Shown piece by piece: positions 53,775 to 62,815 of a stretch of 64,000 nt of DNA. Source of the DNA: Cladocopium goreaui (Eukaryota > Sar > Dinophyceae > Suessiales > Symbiodiniaceae); contig CAMXCT020003151.1 in NCBI GenBank assembly GCA_947184155.2, positions 1 through 64,000 of the forward strand, in the 5' to 3' direction. Positions within the stretch are counted from its first letter, which is position 1. Each line of letters starts with the position of its first letter. A program made the translations under genes and the position numbers. The notes beneath the pieces were generated by a model, which saw only the letters and a program-made list of their open reading frames with translations, had not been told where the DNA came from and searched no databases.

Positions 53775-53823
53775 CTGAAGCCGCAGGGCAAGCCAGACAT
53801 GCCGCGATGGTGAGGCCATTTTT
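53775..53823 (-). CDS. Ankyrin-like exon (part 4)
   Basis: Minus-strand acceptor ATCTCTTTCAG at 53824, then KNGLTIAACLACPAAS, ending GCTTCAG before GTTTGT (GT donor). The peptide NGLTIAACLA matches the DGxTPLHxAA helix start of an ankyrin repeat. It is 49 nt, phase 0 in and phase 1 out, and follows exon 54649-54720 in phase. Confidence 0.5.
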
Positions 53824-53953
53824 CTGAAAGAGATACCACAGTGCCATGGCCATGGCCATAGTTGGATGAAGAACACAATATATATAATATATAATATATG
53901 TATATTATAAATATATATGTATATATAATATAATATATATATAATTATATAGA

Positions 53954-54052
53954 GGTCTCCTAAAATGGAAGTACCCCCAAATCATCCATCGTTTTTTAGA
54001 ATTTTCCATAACCATCCAGCTATTGGGGTACCCCCATGTATGGAATCCCCAT
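53954..54052. mobile_element. MITE family D copy
   Basis: GTCTCCTAAAATGGAAGTAC at the left, GGGGTACCCCCATGTATGGA at the right, with TTTTCCATAACCATCCAGCT inside. Nearly the same as 22858-22953. Confidence 0.65.
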
Positions 54053-54278
54053 AAGCAGAAGGATGACCCAGGATATCTTGGGTTAGATCTACATTCCTGG
54101 CAGTTGACTCTGTCAGAAGACCAGCCAAACTGAAGCAAACTACAACAGACTGGAATGCACATGTTACATTTGCAATCATTTACACATATGCATAGAATCT
54201 GCAAAACTACGTGTATATATAGCAAGTGTATTCACATAGTATACATTCACATAATCATATAAACTATATAATATATCA

Positions 54279-54404
54279 TACCCTCTAGTTATTTAGCAGT
54301 TCGCGTTCTTCAAACCATGGCCCATAGAAATCGAGGATTTTTCATGATTTACCTATATTAAAACTGGTGATTTTCTAGTTCGCTACGTTCAATAACCAAG
54401 GGTT
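54279..54404. mobile_element. MITE family A, diverged copy
   Basis: TACCCTCTAGTTATTTAGCA at the left and TTCAATAACCAAGGGTTGAA at the right, resembling the 19563 half-copy internally (GGCCCATAGAAATCGAGG). Confidence 0.6.
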
Positions 54405-54648
54405 GAATCCTAGGAAATTATCTTAAATCTGATTAAAAAAACAATTCCATTTTATCCCCATATAATATCTATTAATATCCCATTAAATATGGAATAATAT
54501 ATATATATATATTTATTTATTTATATATATGATATAATATCTATATATATATATATATGATATAATATCTATTAATATCCCATTAAATCCCATCCCATTA
54601 AATGTCCATATAAAATCTTAATATTTTCTACGAACAAAAGCTACACAC

Positions 54649-54720
54649 CTTCTCCTTAACGCCTCGGCTGGCCTCATAGTGGCCGCCCGCAGCTGCCAGC
54701 ATCAGCAGGTTACAGCCGTC
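54649..54720 (-). CDS. Ankyrin repeat exon (part 3)
   Basis: Minus-strand acceptor GTTCTCTCAG at 54721, then DGCNLLMLAAAGGHYEASRG and VKEK, ending GAGAAG before GTGTGT (GT donor). This is a plain ankyrin motif (DGxTxLmxAAxxGH.ea). The exon is exactly 24 codons, phase 0 at both ends, and joins upstream exon 55276-55317 to restore a full repeat. Ankyrin repeats bind proteins; the partner is unknown. Confidence 0.7.
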
Positions 54721-55100
54721 CTGAGAGAACCAAAAACGATGGGTATTGGGTATAAAATTCTCTGACATAACCATATTAGACCATATTATTGGGGATTTTT
54801 GATATCCTTGGGATGAGTTTACAAATCAACTTCTGTGGGATGCATCCCACTTGGTAAAGTAAGTGGTAAAACATGTAAGTGTATATTATATAATTCAAAT
54901 TATATAATTCCAACCCAATCATACATGTACATATATTAAATATCCCGAGCCCAAGTTATACATATAGATATGTATATATATATATATATATATATGGGAC
55001 TCAAATCGTCTCAGGAAGAGTTTCCATCCTCCCAAGTTCCCAAGGCCACTCATGGATGGTGTCAGCATTTCCGTGGCCAAGGCAAGTCGAAAATAGATCT

Positions 55101-55200
55101 GGTTTTGTCTGAAAATAAGGCACCCCCAAATCGGATAGTGATCATTTTCTCTCTTAACAATTTCCATTTGGGAGTATATACCTCATCTTCAGCCAAACCT
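55101..55200. mobile_element. MITE family C copy
   Basis: GGTTTTGTCTGAAAATAAGG to ACCTCATCTTCAGCCAAACC, inverted ends with a few changes, lying in the intron between two ankyrin exons. Confidence 0.7.
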
Positions 55201-55275
55201 AGATATTACATATCTAATCAAAATACAAATGAACATAGTACCAACATCGAAGACCGACCCCATGTATCCAGATGC

Positions 55276-55317
55276 CTCTCGACGTGCATCGATGTTGGCC
55301 TTGTACTTCACCAAGAT
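55276..55317 (-). CDS. Ankyrin repeat exon (part 2) with GC donor
   Basis: Minus-strand acceptor CCCCCCAG at 55318, then ILVKYKANIDARRE, ending CGAGAG before GCATCT (GC donor). This is the second helix and loop of an ankyrin repeat (LL..gANid...e), and the join with DGCNLLMLAA of the next exon gives the canonical repeat boundary. Exactly 14 codons, phase 0 on both sides. Confidence 0.65.
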
Positions 55318-55622
55318 CTGGGGGGAAGACATTTTGCTGTGGTCACCGCTGGGTACAAAAGGAACCTGGTTTTTATGTTTTTTTTGCGACAGGAAAACAT
55401 GCTCCTTTTACCCCAAGTATAGCGTCTCAGTGCTGATATAGACATGTCAAGCCAAGCAACATATTACAACCTGATCTTCACCCCACTACATCTCGGATGT
55501 ACATGATGTATTCCTTAAAAAAATGGACACAAACCATCGACTCATCATTGTTGAGTAGAACCCCCAAATGTTTGATTCTGAATAGAATCCAAAGATCCTC
55601 TCTGTTAAGGATATGTCTCAAC

Positions 55623-55709
55623 GTTGCTCTCTGACGGTGCCGGTGCCGCCGGTGCCGCCTTCAATGACTGCAAATTGCCTCCCTGTGCTGCGATGATGGC
55701 AGGAGTGCT
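55623..55709 (-). CDS. Ankyrin-like exon (part 1b)
   Basis: The minus strand reads STPAIIAAQGGNLQSLKAAP, then an Ala/Pro linker (AAPAPSES). TPAIIAAQGGNLQSLKA is close to the ankyrin motif TPLxxAAxxGhlevvk. A GT donor (GAGCAAC then GTTGAG) lies at 55623. The acceptor (possibly GGCAAAG) is not resolved, and two other minus frames are open. Confidence 0.45.
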
Positions 55710-55714
55710 TTGCC

Positions 55715-58060
55715 AAAAATACCTCGAGAACAGCAAGGCACTGTGCGCTGCCCCAAACACCCAAGTTTTTGAGATGGAATCATAAGTTGTTTCTTCCTGG
55801 TTGGTTCCATTTCTTCAAAAAATTGAGATTCAGTGCAATCAGCGGTTTCCAACCATCAAATAGACCAACAGAAGCGACGTGGAAAACCACTATGAAGTTC
55901 GGATATCATCGAACTATAGCTTGGTTATAGCCTTCAGTTCGCAATCCTGATCGTTAAATCCCCGAAACTCTAAATCGTTTCTGGGTAAACCCAGTTTTAT
56001 ATCAAATATCCGAAATCACCCGTGTCTATTCCCAGCTCATGGCAACAAAAATGTCATATTATATAGTTGGAGGGACAGTATAATCACGTATAATCCCACT
56101 AGAATCCCACTCAACCAATCATCATTACACATATATCCCCATGTTTACTCGCCACTTTTGATGGAGATTTTGCATCTCCCTGTCTCACGGCCTGCTTGAA
56201 TAGTTGATATCGTAGAAAGTGACCCAAATCAGCAGCTTTACCGGCATGGTATTATATCTGGCCCGCTAAACATGACCATAATTGCAACCCCAAAATAAAT
56301 ACATACCTGGGAAATGTAAATACCATCTGTATTATCCGGGAAACACTGATCGTCATCTTTTGGGAATCATGACGAAAACGGATACAACTCGAAAACAAAG
56401 GCCTGAACCGGCTGGTGTTCAGATAACCTTTGCGGGCCTTCCCATATGTTTCCCTTTCAATTATATCACCATATCATTGAAGGTCTGTACCCAATGTTCT
56501 CGATGGTCAAGTTTGTTAGTGGAATGCAACTCTCTCATTTGGTTAAGTTATATCTCCACCATATACATAACAATGGAAATTACGGCTCTATGGATTAATG
56601 ATTATGTAAATGCACATACATATATATATAATATGATAATTCATTGATTGCTATTCTACAACAAAAATGGTTATATAATGATATATACCTAGCTATATCT
56701 ATCTATCTATCTATCTATCTACTTATTTATCTATTCTTTTCTTTTCTATTCTAATCTAATCTAACCTAACCTAATCTAATCTATCTATCTTTCTATCTAT
56801 CTATATATATATATATATCAATGATTATATCTCATAATAGGCATATTACCATACTTATTAGCTGATTACGAACTACAAACTAATGATGTCAAATCGGTTG
56901 CAACAATTTTTATGGACTGATAGTTAAGAACTTATTGACAAAACTGTTTGTTAACATAACTATTTCTCTATCAGTATTGTGAACTGCTGATTAAGATAAC
57001 TCATATTAGTTCTTTGATAATACCATAGCGATAATACTGAGTTAAACTAGTGGTGATGTTACCATAGAAATCGATTACCAGAGTTATCAACTAAAATAAC
57101 ACACATTAACTCACATTTCCACAATAACTCTTATGTTTCAATAATCATGGTTATATATATATGTTTGTTTTTAACATTATGACAAATACTATATATATAT
57201 ATATCAACGGTTATCCCCTAAATAGTTATATTACCAAAGCTATTTGCTGACTATATTTTTAAGAGATACAACTACTGACTATGGTAATCTAACTAGTTAA
57301 TTGCCATAGTTTATTCACATCTAGCTCAAGGTTATATCAGTATGTTATGTTAAGTTAATGTCAAAATGGGTATAGTATCTCTACTATGGTAATATAGCTA
57401 ATCAGATATCAGTTCCATCAGCGATGGTTATGTTATGTAACTATGTTACCAGTATGTTGGTTTCCTAATCTGGTCATGTTAAATAACATTATAAGCTAGG
57501 AGATCTGACATGATATAACATACCAATACTATGGTAATATCTGGTAATATCACTGGTACACAACATATAGTAGTATCTGGTTAATCACTCGTTCTACTAT
57601 GGTAATATATGGTAATATCACTTCATTAATATCAGCAGGTAATGACCATAGTTTATATCTACCATCACTAGTGATAACATATCTACTGGATTATAGTTTA
57701 TATATGGTTCATATTATATCTACTAGTGATATTATTATAATATATCTCTATGGTAATTGTTCATAGTATATGGTAATAGTTATGATAGTTAAATATCTAC
57801 CGTAATGGGTTGTTAAACCAGTATACGTGAGCTATGGTCATTCACTGGTCACATTCACCAGTAGTAATTTACCGTTAATTTAACATACTAATATACCATT
57901 GGAATATTGATTTAATAAACCATTTATATAAATATATATATATACACCTTACACCATAATACATTCTTATACTACAATATAAAGTTCATATTCATATGGC
58001 AACAAGCAACATTATTTATCTGCTCCAAGGCACTGCTCCCTGCGGCCACAGCGTGCATCG
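55715..58060. other. Long AT-rich intron-like region
   Basis: A TATC/CTAATC microsatellite lies at 56695-56815. From 56850 to 57960 the sequence is dominated by scattered ATGGTAATAT, ACTAGTGAT and TAACCATAG words on both strands, a degenerate repeat field rather than a clean array. No exon is supported. Confidence 0.5.
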
Positions 58061-58067
58061 ACGATAC

Positions 58068-58128
58068 CTCGATCTTTCTGCGAGTCTAACAGCAGCTCCA
58101 CCGTGCCGGCGCGGCCCAGGCGGGCCGC
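58068..58128 (-). CDS. Ankyrin-like exon (part 1a)
   Basis: Minus-strand acceptor GTTCACCGCAG at 58129, then AARLGRAGTVELLLDSQKDR, ending GATCGAG before GTATCG (GT donor). The pattern AARLGRAGTVELLLDS is the second half of an ankyrin repeat (aarxGhxevvxlLLd). Phase 0 in, phase 1 out. The frame stays open past the donor (GIVDARCGRREQCLG), which is also ankyrin-like, so the exon could be longer. Confidence 0.5.
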
Positions 58129-58697
58129 CTGCGGTGAACGGTTCGGGGGACCGTTTTTGGGACAACGGAGTTCTTGGGAAAAGCATGGGAAAACTGTGGA
58201 AAATTAAAGAAACATGTGGAAAATATGGACAACTTGGGAAAACTATGTGACAACCCGATGCGAAAATTATGGAACAAAGTGAGCCAACCAAAAACTGAAA
58301 CAAAATGGATGGAAATGGATGGAACCAAACTAAAAAGGTGAGAAAACTTACCAGGAAGCATGAGGATGACCTTGCTGAAAATTGGTATCTCACCCACAAT
58401 AAGAAATGGGCATAGATTGCGGGATAGTAGGGTCACATCACATGTGCCATGGTGAAAACAAGGTACTACCGTACACTGTTATGGTCACCCATACCATATT
58501 GGACATCCTTATCATAGGCATAGAAATCCCCTTGAAAATGCATGAATATTCCCATCCCCCTTTCTGGGAAAACATCCCATCTTTTGACAGGCAGCATGCG
58601 AACCGAATCCACTGTCTCATACTCCATGCACAGGTGGCGGAGGTAGGAGGTTGAAACTTGCAATAGTCTGCACACAGCAGACATGAATTAAGACTAA

Positions 58698-59831
58698 TTA
58701 ATTCCCACGTCGCTTCTTCTTCATGAAGGCCATATACTTCTGAAATCTTGTCGGGACATCGTCTTCTTCGATCTGTGGAATCTCAATCTGTGCAACAACT
58801 TCTTTTTGGAAGATTGGATTTGCAAGTGCTCTCACTCCACCAAGTCTCTCAAGATATTGCTGGATGAATGTCATCGTTTTGGAATTATTCGGCAGGACAG
58901 GTCTTCTTGTAATACCTGCACATTCATTCCTCCATCCAAGGCGATACATTGAACTGCATTTTGAGCCATCAAAGGTGGGAAAAAACCGTTCTCCCAATAA
59001 AGTGGTTAAATTCTGAATGATATTGCGAAAACACAATGCCTGTAGTGCACCCGCACGTTTTGATGGTGGCAGTAGAGTTGCCTCATCCGAGTGGTATGAA
59101 ATGTATTTTGCTCGAGCACCTGCTCCAGAAACTTTGATTGGAAATAACATCCCTGAAAAAAGGTAAAATGAGATCATCATCTCAAACCATGAAATGCCCC
59201 AGTCATTTGGGTCCTTGTTATCAATGTCACTGGGCCAGCGCAACGTCTCCACCCACTGCTTGATTGCAATTCCCAATCTGGGTCCTTGTAAAATCATCTG
59301 AAACACTTGTAACTCACATTCAACCGGGGTCCACGAAGTGTATCCCTCAGGTTCAAAATTGCAAAGCCATTTCAGTGCCTCATGTCCATAGGCATGTGAG
59401 TCAAAAACTCCAATTATTCTTCCTTGTTCCTGTCGTGGCAATTGCAATTTTGTGGTATGGCCTTTTCCTGTTGACGCGGATTGATTGAGCTGTTCGCACC
59501 GCATCTTGTTGAGTTGTGCCATGTACTTTAGTACACATATCAACATCTCTTCCTCATTTTTTTGAAATTTCACTGCATCATCAGCGCACTGACGTATACA
59601 TGTTGGTATTGTTTGAAACGTCAACCCAACCACCATGTCCGCACAAAAATTTCCTGCAATATACCATAGGTCATCAAGATCCCTAGCATCTTCAAAACGT
59701 CGATGACTTTTGACTTTCCTGACCTTGAAGACTTCCGGTCGCCAAATCTGATGCAACTGCAGTATGAGATCCGAATTGGGTAGTTTATGAAGACAGTGTG
59801 AAAAAAGTTCCAATTCGATCAATCTGACCAC
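58698..59831 (-). CDS. LINE: RNase H end and C-terminal tail
   Basis: Continues the RNase H domain after a frame change. Its first ~85 residues hold FKVRKVKSHRRFEDARDLDD and YIAGNFCADMVV, the His and final Asp (N..AD) motifs of RNase H. The rest (about 290 residues) is an unassigned tail with charged stretches, ending EDDVPTRFQKYMAFMKKKRR before the stop. It would normally be fused to the reverse-transcriptase ORF. No ATG start exists at the junction (GTG is the first listed codon), so this is a broken or recoded part rather than a separate gene. Confidence 0.8.
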   Translation of the reverse strand: MVRLIELELFSHCLHKLPNSDLILQLHQIWRPEVFKVRKVKSHRRFEDARDLDDLWYIAGNFCADMVVGLTFQTIPTCIRQCADDAVKFQKNEEEMLICVLKYMAQLNKMRCEQLNQSASTGKGHTTKLQLPRQEQGRIIGVFDSHAYGHEALKWLCNFEPEGYTSWTPVECELQVFQMILQGPRLGIAIKQWVETLRWPSDIDNKDPNDWGISWFEMMISFYLFSGMLFPIKVSGAGARAKYISYHSDEATLLPPSKRAGALQALCFRNIIQNLTTLLGERFFPTFDGSKCSSMYRLGWRNECAGITRRPVLPNNSKTMTFIQQYLERLGGVRALANPIFQKEVVAQIEIPQIEEDDVPTRFQKYMAFMKKKRRGN

Positions 59832-62815
59832 CGCACAACGTAGCTGGCGTCTGTTACAAACTCTGCAGTAACCATACTCGGGGATTTAAGTGCAATTTCA
59901 CATGCACAGACCAAGGCTTGCAATTCTCCCCTGGCTACCGTTTGGTCACCTGACACCAGACCCATTGCAGCCACTCTAAAAAAAGGCAGTCTCGGTGGTT
60001 CTAAAAATAGAAAATCCACACTCATCCTTCGTGCCGTGTCTGATGTCGAAAGATCTTGGATAACCGCCCATGCCGCCAGTCTTCCCACATGATATGTGGG
60101 ATGGATGGCTCCCCCATCCATAAAGAAACGCAGATGTGTCAGGCCCGTTTCATATGGTGGTTCCACCTCCTGTAGTTTGATCGTTGTCGTAAATGCACGC
60201 AGGATATTGGCATCATCAAACATTCTTGGAAGCGGCATGTAACACCATTCTGGTCTGACATGTTGCAAGGTTTCACAAGCCTCTTTGTGCCTTTGTCTCA
60301 CCTCCTGCAATGGAGCACATGTCAAAAGTCTGTGTTCACGTGTGTCAGGTTCACCACATAATTGACACATTGGGGTAACGTTCTCATCCCAAATTGCCTT
60401 CTGTTGCATGGTCTGAAAACCTCCAACCATGTTGAGTTTAACCAGTTGTTGTTCCGTTTCATTCAAGCAGGAAAAAGCCTTGAGGGAAAGCTTGAGGTCA
60501 ACGAAAAAATCTCCAACCCCTTTGCGTGTCATCAGTGTCACTAAATGGCATTCCCACATTGCAGCGATGGTGTTTCGTATCTTCTTAGTGGAGTCACGTA
60601 GGATGTTGCACTTTAACATCTCAGGTCCTGAAAGTGTACCCTCCTCAGCAAGATGCCAATCCACATGATTGAGATAACATCTCAAAGCTCCTGCTGGACC
60701 AAATGGTCGAGTCCCCTCATATTGTACTGCAAAACGTACTGCAGAGGTGGCAACGTCAACATCAAAATTGCTCAAGCGTCGTATTGTCCTTGCACAGTGG
60801 CAAAGTACAAATACAAACGGGTCTTGCATGTACTTTGTCAAACCGCAACATGAAATCAGAGGAGATGCATTGTGCCAATTTCCAACCAGTGCTTGTGTAA
60901 TTGCCCTGCGTATAGCAGTAAAATGTACTTGTCCAATGTAGACTGCGTCCGCACTGTAAAAAGCCATTGGAAAAACTGCCGTTTGAATAAAAAGAGCCTT
61001 TTTTTGCAGAGTACAAGGCAAATGTTCAATCCGTCCAATCCGAGTGATAGCCTCTGCGATTTTATCCTTGACAAAACCCAGTGACATAGATTTGTTGTAA
61101 TGAACCACTTCACCAAGATCCTTCACAACGGATTTGATCACCACTTCACCATCATCCACCTGTATGTTTTCCACACAGAACTTTCGGAACTCTTTTGTGG
61201 TCCCCCAATGCCAGCTCTTTGCATGATCGATCTGCAGTCGTAAAACGTTTGTTAAACGTTTGACCGTTTCCAGAGCTTCCAGGTGTGACCTCTGATGCTT
61301 CGTCAGCCAACTCCAGTTGTCCGCATAGGCAAAAGGAAAAACCTGTTGGTTGTAAATTCCATAGTAAAAAAATGCCGATGTACCTAACATGGACAAAACA
61401 CTGATTGAGCAACCTTCAGGCACCCCTGAAGTCGAAAAAATTCCTTGACCAACAAGTCCGTTGAGTGTAGGAAAACGCACCATTCTGTCAAGACTCATGG
61501 TCCAAGCTGTCACAATTGCCAGAGGAATACCTAACTGTGTCATAATCTTGGCCACAGCAAAGCGTCCAAACGTGTTAAAGGCTTTGATTAGGTCCAGTGA
61601 GTATCCTCCACAAGTCTGAGATTGGCTGAGGGCGTCCTCAATAAATCTCTTCTGAACATATGCAATCTCTTTGACTCCCCTACCGGGCAGTCCGCCTGAA
61701 ATAGCTGATGGAAAAAAACCTTTCCAAGCATGTGCAACTGTCTGAAAAACCATCTTCCCAAAAAGTCTGTAAAGACAGCTCAGAATTGTCACCGGTCTTG
61801 CATCGTGCATCGATTGTGGTGATTCTTTTTTGGAAAGTAAAATGGTTTTGGCCATCATCATGTTGGTAGAAAAACCATCCTGAAGTACCAGGTTGTAAAT
61901 CCTGACCAGGTCAATGATGCATCTTTTTGGCAAGCATTTCAACTCCTCATTCGACCATCCGCATGGACCCACAGCCTTGTTGGATGGCAACTTCCGTATC
62001 AAAGACATCCATCTGTCAATATCATCCATATCAAAAGTGATCGCTGGAAGTTTGGGCAAGTTGCTTGATTCGAGCATCGTAAGGAAGTCACCCCATGTAT
62101 CCTCTTGAAATTGTTTCTCTCTACGATCTCGTTGCCAAAAAGGTCGCCAAAAACGATCGAATTCATGTAAAATTTCACCTTCCGTAACAGCATTGAATGT
62201 AACGTGAAGCGTTCCACATGTCTCCAATGTCCCCGATGCATGCCTGAAAAAAACTTTTCTGCCTTTTTGTCCAACGAACTGCAGCAAAGCATCATTAAAT
62301 CGCAACACTGAATGGCTTGGAATGTCCAACTGTTCATTCATGAGAAGTGCCGTAGCGCCCACAGTCGATCTAAGCAATTGAGCCTCAACCTTTCTGTGAA
62401 TCGGCACATCGGCAAGTTGTGGCGTTTTTTTGGATTTGATGATACGGTAGCTCAACTTTGAAAAATCATGTTCCTGATCAAACTGCATCGTTGCCTGAAA
62501 TTTGTTCCTCCTGCATCTGCTTTCCTCGAGGCAAGCACAATTACAATCATGTTCAGTGATTTGTGTCACCGTATCAATGATGTCCATCTCCGGCACTGTT
62601 GTTGGCAAGTAGGCCACCACTTCAAACGCAAGAATCCAGTTAGACCATTTGTTTCCATATCCCTTTGCAGAAAGAATAGCATTCCATTCACGTTGTGCTG
62701 CAGCCACGGCATGCTCATCAGAGTGATTGTCCATGGGATTCCAATCCATGCTTTTCAATCTCCGCACCAATGACTTAAGTCTGCGGACTTGTCGGATTTT
62801 CAATCTTGATTTCAA
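59819..62815 (-). CDS. LINE reverse transcriptase with zinc knuckle and first half of RNase H
   Basis: 998 codons. The first ~260 residues link endonuclease and polymerase. The RT spans about 270-550: NKAVGPCGWSNEELK, AKTILLSKK, ARPVTILSCLYRLFGKM, catalytic SLDLIKAFN (first Asp about 408), GVPEGCSISVLSM, and PFAYADNWSW, where the usual YADD is YADN. Later comes CQLCGEPDTREHRLLTC (CCHC-type zinc site). RNase H begins with FMDGGA, ARGELQAL and EFVTDASYVV and is cut by the stop at 59819. The first codon is TTG, four bases overlapping the upstream stop, so translation must come by frameshift or reinitiation, or the copy is damaged. RT copies the element's RNA at a nicked target. Confidence 0.85.
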   Translation of the reverse strand: MKSRLKIRQVRRLKSLVRRLKSMDWNPMDNHSDEHAVAAAQREWNAILSAKGYGNKWSNWILAFEVVAYLPTTVPEMDIIDTVTQITEHDCNCACLEESRCRRNKFQATMQFDQEHDFSKLSYRIIKSKKTPQLADVPIHRKVEAQLLRSTVGATALLMNEQLDIPSHSVLRFNDALLQFVGQKGRKVFFRHASGTLETCGTLHVTFNAVTEGEILHEFDRFWRPFWQRDRREKQFQEDTWGDFLTMLESSNLPKLPAITFDMDDIDRWMSLIRKLPSNKAVGPCGWSNEELKCLPKRCIIDLVRIYNLVLQDGFSTNMMMAKTILLSKKESPQSMHDARPVTILSCLYRLFGKMVFQTVAHAWKGFFPSAISGGLPGRGVKEIAYVQKRFIEDALSQSQTCGGYSLDLIKAFNTFGRFAVAKIMTQLGIPLAIVTAWTMSLDRMVRFPTLNGLVGQGIFSTSGVPEGCSISVLSMLGTSAFFYYGIYNQQVFPFAYADNWSWLTKHQRSHLEALETVKRLTNVLRLQIDHAKSWHWGTTKEFRKFCVENIQVDDGEVVIKSVVKDLGEVVHYNKSMSLGFVKDKIAEAITRIGRIEHLPCTLQKKALFIQTAVFPMAFYSADAVYIGQVHFTAIRRAITQALVGNWHNASPLISCCGLTKYMQDPFVFVLCHCARTIRRLSNFDVDVATSAVRFAVQYEGTRPFGPAGALRCYLNHVDWHLAEEGTLSGPEMLKCNILRDSTKKIRNTIAAMWECHLVTLMTRKGVGDFFVDLKLSLKAFSCLNETEQQLVKLNMVGGFQTMQQKAIWDENVTPMCQLCGEPDTREHRLLTCAPLQEVRQRHKEACETLQHVRPEWCYMPLPRMFDDANILRAFTTTIKLQEVEPPYETGLTHLRFFMDGGAIHPTYHVGRLAAWAVIQDLSTSDTARRMSVDFLFLEPPRLPFFRVAAMGLVSGDQTVARGELQALVCACEIALKSPSMVTAEFVTDASYVVRWSD

